DNA of 64,000 bases, taken from positions 224,237 through 288,236 of the forward strand of contig JBQKKG010000004.1 in NCBI GenBank assembly GCA_052116865.1. Direction: 5' to 3'. Below are positions 17,279-26,116 of the stretch, one piece after another. Position 1 is the first letter of the stretch, and each line of letters opens with the position of its first letter. A program made the translations under genes and the position numbers. This DNA is from CAUPWF01 sp963515125. Lineage in GTDB: Bacteria > Bacillota > Clostridia > Lachnospirales > Lachnospiraceae. The notes under the pieces are model-generated. The model did no database searches, was not told the origin of the DNA, and saw nothing but the letters and a program-made list of their open reading frames with translations.

Positions 17279-18562
17279 ATGAGTTATAAAAGAATTATTC
17301 CTTGCATTTTTATATACCAAGGAAAAGCGATCAAATGGTTTGACGATAAAGAAATCATAGCAAATAGTGTGATTGATTTGGCTAAATATTATAGTGATCA
17401 TGGTGCGGATGAGTTGATTATTTTTGATTTGTCAACATCTTCTGAAGAGCACGATGAAACGATTGACTTGATTAAGAAAATTAATCGTGTGATACGTATT
17501 CCTATGATTGTAGGTGGTAATATTAAACGCCAAGAAGATGTTAAAAAAATACTCTATGCAGGTGCAAAGCGAGCGATGCTTAACTTTTCAAAACAAACAG
17601 GCATGGATTTAATTGAAGATGCTGCAAAACGTTTTGGAAAAGAAAAAATTGCTGTTTCTCTCAATGATTTTGATACCCTTTTTAAGCAACAGCATTTGAT
17701 TGATGATTATAGTAGTGAAATCGTATTTATGCACCGCTTAGATTTAGATTCAGTCATGAATATTACGGATATCCCTTGTGTTATTGTAACAGATACGATG
17801 GAAGAACCGGAATTATATAAAATATTAAAGTGTCCCGGTGTAAAGGGATTATCTGGTAAGTTTGTAAGTCAAAACGATATGGATTTCGTTAGCTTTAAGG
17901 AAAAATGCTCGAACGAAGATATCTGTATGACATCATTTGAAAGTATGATGGACTTTTCAGAATTCACACTAAATTCAGATGGATTATTACCTGTTGTTGT
18001 ACAAGAATATAAGACAGGAGAAGTTTTAATGATGGCCTATATGAATGAAGAAGCCTTCGATCAGACAATTAAAACTGGAAAAATGTCTTATTATAGTAGA
18101 AGTAGGAAATCACAATGGGTAAAGGGAGAGACTTCAGGAAATTATCAATACGTGAAATCCCTCACAATTGATTGTGATAAAGATACGTTATTGGCAAAAG
18201 TGGATCAGGTAGGAGTAGCTTGCCATACAGGGAATCCAACTTGTTTCTTTCAACCACTAGTAGGAAGCGATTATGACGAAACAAATCCACTTCAAGTATT
18301 TGAAGCTGTGTATGAGACCATTTTAGATCGCAAGGTCAATCCAAAAGAGGGATCATACACGAATTATCTGTTTGATAAAGGAATAGATAAAATCTTAAAA
18401 AAAGTTGGAGAAGAGTCCACTGAATTAATCATTGCGGCTAAGAATCCTAATACGGAAGAGATAAAATATGAAATGTCAGATTTCTTGTATCATGCAATGG
18501 TTCTCATGGTTGAACGTGGTGTGAAATGGGAAGATATTATTCACGAACTAGCAGATAGATAA
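17279..18562 (+). CDS. hisIE: HisIE with an N-terminal degenerate HisF-like domain
   Basis: This 427-residue fusion has three parts. Residues 1 to about 220 align by eye with the HisF barrel (KRIIPC at 4-9, VGGNI at 78-82, GAKRAMLNF at 95-103). However, catalytic Asp11 is Phe11, the second Asp position reads N129-D130, and the SGGAG phosphate loop reads TDTME. Residues about 235-330 form HisI, with WVKGETSGN, DCDKDTL and ACHTGNPTCF metal ligands intact. Residues about 340-427 form HisE, with the KVGEESTELIIAAKN motif. HisIE performs the pyrophosphohydrolase and cyclohydrolase steps. The front domain is probably a pseudoenzyme. It closes the operon and is followed by a terminator. Confidence 0.93.
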   Translation: MSYKRIIPCIFIYQGKAIKWFDDKEIIANSVIDLAKYYSDHGADELIIFDLSTSSEEHDETIDLIKKINRVIRIPMIVGGNIKRQEDVKKILYAGAKRAMLNFSKQTGMDLIEDAAKRFGKEKIAVSLNDFDTLFKQQHLIDDYSSEIVFMHRLDLDSVMNITDIPCVIVTDTMEEPELYKILKCPGVKGLSGKFVSQNDMDFVSFKEKCSNEDICMTSFESMMDFSEFTLNSDGLLPVVVQEYKTGEVLMMAYMNEEAFDQTIKTGKMSYYSRSRKSQWVKGETSGNYQYVKSLTIDCDKDTLLAKVDQVGVACHTGNPTCFFQPLVGSDYDETNPLQVFEAVYETILDRKVNPKEGSYTNYLFDKGIDKILKKVGEESTELIIAAKNPNTEEIKYEMSDFLYHAMVLMVERGVKWEDIIHELADR

Positions 18563-18587
18563 TTTTATGTATGTATTCTAAAAATAT

Positions 18588-18628
18588 AAAAAAGACATAT
18601 ATTGCTAATAACAATGTATGTCTTTTTT
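18588..18628 (+). terminator. terminator of the histidine operon
   Basis: AAAAAAGACATATATT pairs with AATGTATGTCTTTTTT (one G-U pair) around a short loop and ends in a T run. Confidence 0.9.
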
Positions 18629-18657
18629 AGTACATAAATGTAGTAGGAGCTGGTTTG

Positions 18658-18972
18658 ATGAATGAATCTGAAAAAAGAAGAAAGGAACTATTAGAAAATA
18701 CAAGAAATTTGTACAGTGATCGAAGATCACCGCCAGCCATTCACCCACGTTATAGTAATGCTTATCATTCCATATATCCGGATTTGGATGAAAACGAAAT
18801 AGAGCGTTCGACCATTTTATTTCGAATTGTAATAAGCTTGCTATTATTCTTATGTTTTGTAACAATGGATTACAATAGTTTATCGTTTAAGAAGGTTGAT
18901 TGTGCTCATATCAGTCAAGAAATCAAGTATCAGAGCGATTTTCTTGACATGGATGCTCTAAATTTGTTATAA
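18658..18972 (+). CDS. small single-pass membrane protein of unknown function
   Basis: The 104-residue product has a charged N-terminal half (NESEKRRKELLENTRNLYSDRR), one membrane helix at about 52-72, and a short C-terminal tail of about 30 residues outside. AGGAG lies 8 nt before the ATG, and an in-frame TTG is directly upstream. It is not recognised. The consensus promoter of the next gene lies inside its last codons (18944-18973), so the 3' end is dual-use. The orientation and ribosome site favour a real gene. Confidence 0.55.
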   Translation: MNESEKRRKELLENTRNLYSDRRSPPAIHPRYSNAYHSIYPDLDENEIERSTILFRIVISLLLFLCFVTMDYNSLSFKKVDCAHISQEIKYQSDFLDMDALNLL

Positions 18973-18973
18973 T
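18944..18973 (+). promoter_or_regulatory. consensus sigma-A promoter with a 5' UTR hairpin
   Basis: TTGACA (18944-18949), 18 nt, TATAAT (18968-18973). A perfect 8-bp hairpin, TAGCGTTG/CAACGCTA (18988-19011), lies just after the expected start site. It could stabilise the RNA or act as a weak terminator of the gene before. Confidence 0.85.
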
Positions 18974-19039
18974 TTGATCGATGAAAGTAGCGTTGGTTTA
19001 TATCAACGCTATTTGTATGTAATTTTAGGAGGTAGAAAA

Positions 19040-19912
19040 ATGGATTATCAGTTAAAAGTTTGGATTGCAGGAGCAAATGGCCAAATTGGTACTGCTATAA
19101 ATCAAGTGGTGGACCCTTTGGAAGTAGAACTGTTTAATACGGATAAAGATGAATTAGATGTGACTCAAATTGATGAAGTACTAAGTTTTGGGGAAGTGAA
19201 TAGACCAGATGTTATTGTTAATTGTGCAGGCATTACAGATACTACAGTATGCGAACACAACCCGGAGTTGGCATTTAAAGTCAATGCACTAGGTGCACGT
19301 AATCTAAGTATCGTTGCAAGAAAAATTGGTGCAAAAATTGTACAAATATCTACAGATGATGTATTTGATGGGAAGAGTTGTTCGCCTTACTGTGAATTTG
19401 ATGACACGAATCCCCTCACTGTTTATGGACGTTCCAAAAGAGCGGGTGAGAACTATGTAAAAGAATTTACACATAAGCATTTTGTAATTCGAAGTAATTG
19501 GGTATATGGTAATGGCATGAATTTTGTGAATACCATTTTAGAACAATCTAAATGTTCAGATATCATATCAGTTGCGTCGGATCAATTTGGTTCACCAACA
19601 AGCGCTAAAGACTTAGCAAAACTTATCCTTCATTTAATGAAAACAAATGAATATGGGATGTATCATGCGACAGCTAATGGAATTTGTAGTCGCTTTGATT
19701 TTGCGAAAGAAATTCTAAGGTTAGCAAGAAAAGACATAGAACTGAAAGAAGTAACTACAGAAGAATCGGAGTTTTCAAGTGTAAGGCCAGCATATGCGGT
19801 ATTAGATAATTTTATTTTAAGAATTATTAATGTATATGATATGCCTGATTGGAAAGTCTCTTTAGAGGAATTTATGAAAGAAAAGAATACAGGGGGAGAT
19901 GTGAATGAATAA
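19040..19912 (+). CDS. RmlD-like NAD(P)-dependent sugar-nucleotide reductase
   Basis: This 290-residue extended SDR starts with GANGQIG (11-17) and shows VNCAGITDTT, QISTDDVFDGK, and the catalytic Y129-x3-K133 in VYGRSKRAGE. Substrate-domain segments such as RSNWVYG and SDQFGSPTSAKDLAK follow. This is the pattern of dTDP-4-dehydrorhamnose reductase. No other rhamnose-pathway gene is nearby, so the substrate is uncertain. AGGAGG sits 8 nt before the ATG. It overlaps the transporter gene by 8 nt. Confidence 0.85.
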   Translation: MDYQLKVWIAGANGQIGTAINQVVDPLEVELFNTDKDELDVTQIDEVLSFGEVNRPDVIVNCAGITDTTVCEHNPELAFKVNALGARNLSIVARKIGAKIVQISTDDVFDGKSCSPYCEFDDTNPLTVYGRSKRAGENYVKEFTHKHFVIRSNWVYGNGMNFVNTILEQSKCSDIISVASDQFGSPTSAKDLAKLILHLMKTNEYGMYHATANGICSRFDFAKEILRLARKDIELKEVTTEESEFSSVRPAYAVLDNFILRIINVYDMPDWKVSLEEFMKEKNTGGDVNE

Positions 19913-21197
19913 ACACTCAAAAAAAAGAAAAGTAGGTCTTACAACTCGCATATTCATTGCACTCATTATTGGAGCAATCGTAGGAATCATAATCCATTAT
20001 TTTGTTCCATCAGGTTATATAAGAGATGATATAATAGTAAATGGTATATTTCAAGTAGTTGGACAAGGATTTATTAGATTGATGCAAATGTTAGTAGCGC
20101 CATTAGTTTTGTGTTCCTTGGTATGTGGAAGTATGTCCATTGGTGATACAAAAAAACTTGGACAAGTTGGGGTACGTACATTATTATTCTATTTAGCAAC
20201 CACTGCGATTGCAATAACAGTTGCACTAAGTGTTGCAAATGTTATTAATCCTGGAATTGGTCTTGATATTAGCTCTATTCAGGCAACTTCGGATGTAACT
20301 GCCGTAGAGGCAACTAGTCTTACAGATACATTATTGAATATCATTCCTAAGAACCCATTTAACTCTCTTGCGGAAGGCAATATGCTTCAAATTATTGTGT
20401 TTGCATTGATTATAGGTATCATCTTAGCAAAGCTCGGTGATCGCGTAGAGACTGTTGCTAATTTCTTTAGCCAATTCAACGATATTATGATGGAAATGAC
20501 AATGCTTGTCATGAAAATTGCTCCAATTGGAGTTTTCTGTTTGATTTCAAAAACTTTTGCAGGGATTGGTTTTGATGCATTTTTGCCAATGTTAAAGTAC
20601 ATGGGTGGAGTATTAATTGCTTTAGCCATACAATGCTTTATTGTCTATCTTGGATTACTAAAGGTTTTTACCGGGTTGAATCCAGTTATATTTATTAAGA
20701 ATTTCTTTCCGGTCATGGCATTTGCTTTCTCAACAGCAACTTCTAATGCAACGATTCCATTATCAATTGATACATTGGCAAAAAAAATGGGTGTATCTAA
20801 AAAGATTTCATCTTTTACAATACCTCTGGGAGCAACCATCAATATGGATGGGACTGCGATAATGCAAGGTGTAGCAGTTGTATTTGTTGCACAAGCATTT
20901 GGTATCCAGCTAGACATTGTAGATTACTTAACGGTAATAGGAACAGCGACCCTTGCTTCTATCGGTACAGCGGGAGTACCAGGTGTAGGACTTATTACAT
21001 TGACAATGGTATTTAATTCTATTGGACTTCCTGTTGAGGGTATCGCATTGATTATGGGCATTGATCGTATCCTAGATATGACAAGGACAGCCGTGAATAT
21101 TACTGGTGATGCAGTATGTACTACTATAGTAGCACACCAAAATAAAGCAGTAGATAGAGACGTTTTTGAAGCTTCTCGCATAGTAAATAAAGGTTAG
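19905..21197 (+). CDS. dicarboxylate/amino acid:cation symporter (DAACS family)
   Basis: This 430-residue protein has about eight membrane helices and the family's transport-core motifs. These are the Ser/Thr-rich hairpin FSTATSNATIPLSID, the sodium-binding NMDGTAIMQG, the second hairpin GTAGVPGVGLITL, and the helix 8 segment DMTRTAVNITGDAVCTTIVA with the substrate-binding Asp. Relatives move glutamate, aspartate, C4-dicarboxylates or small neutral amino acids with Na+ or H+. The substrate is not resolved. It overlaps the reductase gene by 8 nt. Confidence 0.93.
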   Translation: MNKHSKKRKVGLTTRIFIALIIGAIVGIIIHYFVPSGYIRDDIIVNGIFQVVGQGFIRLMQMLVAPLVLCSLVCGSMSIGDTKKLGQVGVRTLLFYLATTAIAITVALSVANVINPGIGLDISSIQATSDVTAVEATSLTDTLLNIIPKNPFNSLAEGNMLQIIVFALIIGIILAKLGDRVETVANFFSQFNDIMMEMTMLVMKIAPIGVFCLISKTFAGIGFDAFLPMLKYMGGVLIALAIQCFIVYLGLLKVFTGLNPVIFIKNFFPVMAFAFSTATSNATIPLSIDTLAKKMGVSKKISSFTIPLGATINMDGTAIMQGVAVVFVAQAFGIQLDIVDYLTVIGTATLASIGTAGVPGVGLITLTMVFNSIGLPVEGIALIMGIDRILDMTRTAVNITGDAVCTTIVAHQNKAVDRDVFEASRIVNKG

Positions 21198-21208
21198 AAA
21201 GGAAAAAT

Positions 21209-23074
21209 ATGAGAAAATTAGCATTATCAGATGATGTTTTAATGGAAATAGATAAACCGGCACGTTATATAGGCAATGAAGTGAATTCTGTCATGAAAAA
21301 CACAGAAAAGATAGATATTCGATTTGCAATGTGTTTTCCAGATGTATATGAAATAGGAATGTCACATTTGGGCATACAGATATTATACGATATGTTCAAT
21401 AGAAGAGAGGATATCTGGTGTGAACGGGTATATTCTCCTTGGACAGATTTAGATAGAATCATGAGGGAACAAAACATCCCATTGTTCGCTTTGGAATCAC
21501 AAGATCCAATTCGAACATTTGACTTTCTGGGAATTACCATCCAATATGAGATGTGTTATACAAACATATTGCAGATTCTTGATTTGAGTCAAATTCCATT
21601 AAAAGCGAAAGAGCGTAGTGAACAAGACCCAATAGTAATTGGTGGTGGTCCTTGTACCTATAATCCGGAGCCGTTGGCTGAATTTTTTGATATTTTTTAT
21701 ATTGGAGAAGGAGAAACGGTCTATTACGAACTTATGGATGTCTATAAAGCGCACAAAAAAAGTGGAGGCACAAGAACAGAATTTTTAGAAAAGGCTGCAG
21801 AAATTGAAGGTCTTTATGTACCACAATTTTATGAAGTGATTTATCATGAAGATGGAACGATTGCAAAGTTTCAAGCAATAAATTCACATGCAAAGAATAA
21901 AATTCAAAAGCAAATGGTCGTAAATGTGACGGATACTTATTATCCTGAGACACCAGTGGTTCCTTTTATAAAAGTGACTCAGGATCGAGTAGTTCTTGAG
22001 ATTCAACGTGGATGCATACGAGGGTGCCGTTTTTGTCAAGCAGGTATGGTGTATCGTCCAACGAGGGAACGAAATCTAGAGATGCTAAAAGACTATGCTG
22101 TTAAAATGTTAAAAAGTACAGGGCATGAAGAAATCTCTTTAAGCTCTTTAAGTTCTAGTGACTATTCTGAGTTAGAAGGACTAGTTAAGTTTCTAATTAA
22201 GGAGTTTAAAGGAGATGGAATTAATATATCTTTACCGTCTCTAAGAATTGATGCGTTTTCTCTCGATGTGATGAGTAAAGTACAAGATATACGTAAAAGT
22301 AGCCTTACTTTTGCACCGGAGGCTGGTTCACAGAGATTAAGAAATGTTATTAATAAAGGACTAACTGAGGAAGTGATTCTAGAAGGAGCTGGGCAAGCCT
22401 TTGAGGGTGGTTGGACAAAGGTAAAACTATACTTTATGCTTGGACTTCCATCTGAAACGGAAGAAGATATGAAGGAAATTGCCCACTTGGCAGAAAAAGT
22501 TGCAAGACGGTATTATGAAATTCCAAAAGAGCAACGAACTGGAAAGTGCCAAATTACATCAAGTACTTCTTTTTTCATTCCCAAACCATTTACACCATTT
22601 CAATGGGCAACAATGTGTAAAAAAGAGGACTATATCCATAAGGCATATGTAGTTAATCAAGAGATGAAGGCTCAATTGAATCGAAAAAGTTTGAAATATA
22701 ACTGGCACGAGGCAGATGTCACCGTATTAGAAGGTGTATTTGCTAGAGGTGATAGGAAGACGGGCGCCGTAATAGAAGAGGCTTATAGATTAGGAGCACT
22801 GTTTGATTCTTGGACAGAATGTTTCCAGAATGATATCTGGATGCAGGCATTTGAGAAGACAGGGATAGATATTGCATTTTATAATCTGAGACAACGAGAG
22901 CTAGATGAAATATTTCCTTGGGATTTTATTGACATTGGCGTTACCAAGGATTTCTTGAAACGTGAATGGAAACAAGCACTAGAAGGGATTGTTACACCGA
23001 ATTGCCGCATGAGTTGTTCGGGATGTGGCGTCGCTAAGTTTAAAGGAGGTGTTTGTATTGAAAGTAAGAATTAA
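21209..23074 (+). CDS. TIGR03960-family radical SAM protein
   Basis: This 621-residue protein has an N-terminal cobalamin-binding-like domain (GIQILYDMFNRR...VIGGGPCTYNPEP) and the radical SAM motif C269-x3-C273-x2-C276 in RGCIRGCRFCQAG. It ends with a Cys-rich SCSGCGVAKFKGGVC tail. The family is conserved in Clostridia directly before a DUF2344 partner and RNase G. The reaction is not known; an RNA-modification role is a common suggestion. AAAGGAA precedes the ATG. Its 3' end contains the ribosome site and start of the next gene. Confidence 0.9.
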   Translation: MRKLALSDDVLMEIDKPARYIGNEVNSVMKNTEKIDIRFAMCFPDVYEIGMSHLGIQILYDMFNRREDIWCERVYSPWTDLDRIMREQNIPLFALESQDPIRTFDFLGITIQYEMCYTNILQILDLSQIPLKAKERSEQDPIVIGGGPCTYNPEPLAEFFDIFYIGEGETVYYELMDVYKAHKKSGGTRTEFLEKAAEIEGLYVPQFYEVIYHEDGTIAKFQAINSHAKNKIQKQMVVNVTDTYYPETPVVPFIKVTQDRVVLEIQRGCIRGCRFCQAGMVYRPTRERNLEMLKDYAVKMLKSTGHEEISLSSLSSSDYSELEGLVKFLIKEFKGDGINISLPSLRIDAFSLDVMSKVQDIRKSSLTFAPEAGSQRLRNVINKGLTEEVILEGAGQAFEGGWTKVKLYFMLGLPSETEEDMKEIAHLAEKVARRYYEIPKEQRTGKCQITSSTSFFIPKPFTPFQWATMCKKEDYIHKAYVVNQEMKAQLNRKSLKYNWHEADVTVLEGVFARGDRKTGAVIEEAYRLGALFDSWTECFQNDIWMQAFEKTGIDIAFYNLRQRELDEIFPWDFIDIGVTKDFLKREWKQALEGIVTPNCRMSCSGCGVAKFKGGVCIESKN

Positions 23075-23765
23075 ATTTTGCAAGTATGGTGTCATGAAAT
23101 TTATTGGTCATCTAGATATTATGCGTTATTTTCAAAAAGCGATGAGACGAGCTGGGATTCCGATTGCTTTTACAAGTGGATATAGTCCCCATATGATTAT
23201 GTCATTTGCCAATCCGCTTGGAGTAGGCCTTACAAGTGAGGCTGAATACTTTGATATTGAGCTAAAAGAACCAATGGATTCCAAACAGGCAGTAAGACGG
23301 TTGAATGCAGTTATGGTGGAAGGAATTAAAATTATTAATTTTGTTGAAATCGATGATGATAAGAAAAAGACAGGGATGTCAATTGTTGCTGCGGCAGACT
23401 ACTTATCTACAGAAATAAATGGAGTTTTCCCAATAGATTGGGAAAAATATGTCATCTCCTTTATGAAACAGTCAACGATAACGATACTGAAAAAGACAAA
23501 AAAGAGTGAACGAGATGTTGATATTCGACCGATGATTTATGATATGGAAGTACGTGAAGAATGTTTGTTTCTGCGTTTGGCAACAGGGAGTGTAGAAAAT
23601 TTAAAACCGGAACTTGTCATGCAAGCTTTTTCTAATTATCTAGGAGTTGATTTAGAACGCGTACGCTTTACACATCATAGATTGGAGGTGTTCGCAAATA
23701 TTGGAACAGAGCAAAGCAAGGAGTTTGTTTCATTAGAATCATTAGGAAGACCGGTAATACTATGA
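23058..23765 (+). CDS. TIGR03936 family radical-SAM-linked protein (DUF2344)
   Basis: This 235-residue protein begins KVRIKFCKYGVMKFIGHLDIMRYFQKAMRRAGIP, the typical DUF2344 N-terminus, followed by SGYSPHMIMSFANPLGVGL. I chose the TTG at 23058 because AGGAGG is 9 nt upstream; an ATG further upstream (23025) lacks a site. The gene overlaps its radical SAM partner by 17 nt and RNase G by 4 nt, so the three proteins are probably made in fixed ratio. The biochemical role is unknown. Confidence 0.88.
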   Translation: MKVRIKFCKYGVMKFIGHLDIMRYFQKAMRRAGIPIAFTSGYSPHMIMSFANPLGVGLTSEAEYFDIELKEPMDSKQAVRRLNAVMVEGIKIINFVEIDDDKKKTGMSIVAAADYLSTEINGVFPIDWEKYVISFMKQSTITILKKTKKSERDVDIRPMIYDMEVREECLFLRLATGSVENLKPELVMQAFSNYLGVDLERVRFTHHRLEVFANIGTEQSKEFVSLESLGRPVIL

Positions 23766-24952
23766 TAAGCAGGAAAATTGTTATTACTAAAATTCAAAAT
23801 AAAATATGTAACGTACTAATAGAAGACGGTGAAATTGTTGAATTATATTGTACGGTAGAGGGAGTTTCATCATGTGTATCATTAGGCAGCATTTACATTG
23901 GGAAGGTAAAGAATATCGTTCCCAATATTAATGCGGCTTTTATTGAAATTGCGAAGGGGGTAGAGTGTTACTATGATTTGAAACAACATATGCACCCTCA
24001 TTTTACTTATAAGGTCGGAAAGAAATCGCTTTCAATCGGGGATGAACTTTTAGTGCAGGTACAAAAAGAAGCAATAAAAACAAAAGTACCAACAGTAACT
24101 GGTAATTTGAATATTACTGGGACATATGCGATACTTACCTTTGGGAGTAATAGAGTTGGTGTATCCACAAAGATTGATAAAGCTAAAAGGGCAGAATTAC
24201 AGCAAATTGCTAGAAAATATGTATCAAAGGAGTTTGGATTTATTGTAAGAACAAATGCTCGTGATATTACAGAGGAATCTTTGAGAAAAGAGTTGGAATA
24301 TTTAATTGAACAGTATAATACTTTAATGGATGTGGCAGATACTCGCACGTGTTTTACTTGTTTAAAATCTGCCACAAAGCCATATATCTCTCATATCCGA
24401 GATATTTATAGAGAAGGATTGACAGATATTCTAATTGAAGATTCATCTATATATGAGGAAGTTAGAGCCTTTGTTCAGGAAGAGCAACCGGAATGTATAT
24501 CGTTATTAAAGCATTATCAGGATAAATTGTTACCGTTGCATAAATTGTTTAGTGTTGAGTCTGTATTAGATTTGGCATTGAGAGAAAAAGTATGGATGAA
24601 ATCAGGGGCATATTTAATTATTCAACCAACGGAGGCTCTTACGGTTATCGATGTTAATACAGGGAAATGTGTGAATAAGAAAAAAGGTGATAATGATTAT
24701 TTAAAGATTAATTTAGAGGCGTCAAAGGAAGTGGCAAGGCAAATAAGATTGAGGAATTTATCAGGAATTATTTTAATTGATTTTATTAATTTAGATAAGA
24801 AAGAAGATACGCAACTTCTGCTATCAACATTAGAGGGGTATTTAAAAAAAGATCCAGTGACTACAGTACTTGTAGATATTACGAAGCTACATTTGGTTGA
24901 AATTACGAGAAAGAAAGTTAGAAAATCATTGCAAGAAAGTGTCCAAAGTTAA
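23762..24952 (+). CDS. rng: ribonuclease G, short form without Zn-link
   Basis: This 396-residue protein has the S1-like N-terminal domain (SIYIGKVKNIVPNINAAFIEI), the 5' sensor and RNase H-like regions (GFIVRTNA), and the DNase I-like core. Catalytic D297 in VIDVNTG and D340 in IIDF-type ILIDFINL are 43 residues apart, as in E. coli RNase E D303/D346. The chain stops at KVRKSLQESVQS, about where the CPxC Zn-link would start, so the dimer-stabilising cysteines are absent. It processes rRNA and decays mRNA. It overlaps the DUF2344 gene by 4 nt. Confidence 0.9.
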   Translation: MISRKIVITKIQNKICNVLIEDGEIVELYCTVEGVSSCVSLGSIYIGKVKNIVPNINAAFIEIAKGVECYYDLKQHMHPHFTYKVGKKSLSIGDELLVQVQKEAIKTKVPTVTGNLNITGTYAILTFGSNRVGVSTKIDKAKRAELQQIARKYVSKEFGFIVRTNARDITEESLRKELEYLIEQYNTLMDVADTRTCFTCLKSATKPYISHIRDIYREGLTDILIEDSSIYEEVRAFVQEEQPECISLLKHYQDKLLPLHKLFSVESVLDLALREKVWMKSGAYLIIQPTEALTVIDVNTGKCVNKKKGDNDYLKINLEASKEVARQIRLRNLSGIILIDFINLDKKEDTQLLLSTLEGYLKKDPVTTVLVDITKLHLVEITRKKVRKSLQESVQS

Positions 24953-24980
24953 CATTACTAGTTAGTTAGGAGATGATATA

Positions 24981-25469
24981 ATGTCTAAAAATGAAGTCAA
25001 AACAAACGCAATGCGTATTTTAGATAAATACAAGATACCTTATACAATGAGCACATATGAATGTGATGAATTCGTGGATGGTGTTCAGACAGCAGATATA
25101 TTAAAACTACCTTATGAATTTGTGTATAAGACCCTTGTAACAATTGGCACTTCAAAGAATTACTATGTATTTCTTATTCCGATTAAGGAGGAAATTGATT
25201 TAAAGAAGGCGGCCAAAGTGGTAAATGAAAAATCACTTCATATGTTGCAATTAAAAGAACTGACACAAGTGACTGGATATGTCCGGGGAGGTTGTACTTG
25301 TATTGGTATGAAGAAACAATTTCCAACTATAATTCAAGAGTCTGCTAAAGTACTTGATACAATGTATATTAGTGGTGGAAGAGTTGGCCTTCAACTTGAA
25401 ATTAGTCCGTTCGATTTACAAAAAGTAGCAAATGCAAAATTTTTGGATGTAATTGCTAGCAATGAATAA
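24981..25469 (+). CDS. ybaK: Cys-tRNA(Pro)/Cys-tRNA deacylase YbaK
   Basis: This 162-residue INS/YbaK-domain protein contains VKTNAMRILDKYKIPYT, VYKTLVT, the lysine-bearing KKAAKVVNEK and GYVRGGCTCIGMKK, and a C-terminal SGGRVGLQLEISP. This is the standard YbaK outline. It hydrolyses Cys-tRNA(Pro) formed by prolyl-tRNA synthetase errors. TAGGAG precedes the ATG. It lies between RNase G and a HAD gene on the same strand. Confidence 0.92.
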   Translation: MSKNEVKTNAMRILDKYKIPYTMSTYECDEFVDGVQTADILKLPYEFVYKTLVTIGTSKNYYVFLIPIKEEIDLKKAAKVVNEKSLHMLQLKELTQVTGYVRGGCTCIGMKKQFPTIIQESAKVLDTMYISGGRVGLQLEISPFDLQKVANAKFLDVIASNE

Positions 25470-25490
25470 GTCACAAAGGAGCATGTGGGT

Positions 25491-26093
25491 ATGATTGATA
25501 CGGTTATATTTGATTTGGGAAAGGTGTTAGTGGAATTTGATATAGAAGGGTATCTGAAAACACTATCTTATGATACCCAGACAATTCAAGCGTTGTTAAA
25601 TGCATTTCATAAGAATGATGTTTGGTTTCAAGGTGATTCAGGACTCCTTTCTACAGAAGCGTGGGTGCAATTATTTATTGACAATGAACCAAATTATGAG
25701 AATGAAATAAAAAAAGTGTTTGCAAATATCGGCAAAAGCATTTATCCTAGAGAGTATACACTTGATTGGATTAAATCGTTAAAGGAGAGAGGATATCACT
25801 TGTTTTATCTATCTAATTATCCAGAAGAGATTTACAATCAAACAAAGAAACAATTGTCTTTTATTGAAACATTTGATGGTGGCATTTTTTCTTTTCAAGA
25901 AAAATGTATGAAACCAGATCGAAGGATATATGAACTTCTAATAGAAAGATATCAGATTGATATCGACAAAGCAATCTTCTATGATGACAAGAAAGAAAAC
26001 GTGGAGGTTGCAAAATCGCTTGGTATTAGAGGCGAGATATTTACACCAGAGGTTGCTATTCGTGATATTAAAAGACATACATGGGATAACTAA
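25491..26093 (+). CDS. HAD-IA family hydrolase
   Basis: This 200-residue protein has the nucleophile motif FDLGKVLVEFD (D at about 8; the second acidic position is Gly-Lys, as in YihX/HAD-IA proteins). It also has a helical cap, FYLSNYPEE (motif II), and EKCMKPDRRIYE with the motif III lysine. The acidic end is FYDDKKENVEVAKSLG. Relatives dephosphorylate sugar phosphates or FMN; the substrate is unknown. I chose ATG 25491, 9 nt after AGGAG; an in-frame GTG at 25485 is less well spaced. Confidence 0.85.
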   Translation: MIDTVIFDLGKVLVEFDIEGYLKTLSYDTQTIQALLNAFHKNDVWFQGDSGLLSTEAWVQLFIDNEPNYENEIKKVFANIGKSIYPREYTLDWIKSLKERGYHLFYLSNYPEEIYNQTKKQLSFIETFDGGIFSFQEKCMKPDRRIYELLIERYQIDIDKAIFYDDKKENVEVAKSLGIRGEIFTPEVAIRDIKRHTWDN

Positions 26094-26116
26094 GGAAAAG
26101 CTTGGAGGAAGTTGTT

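Noticed and set aside
23425..23446. Palindrome TTTTCCCAAT-AG-ATTGGGAAAA inside the DUF2344 gene
   Set aside because: It is short, within a well-conserved reading frame and not followed by a T-tract. It is plausible by chance.
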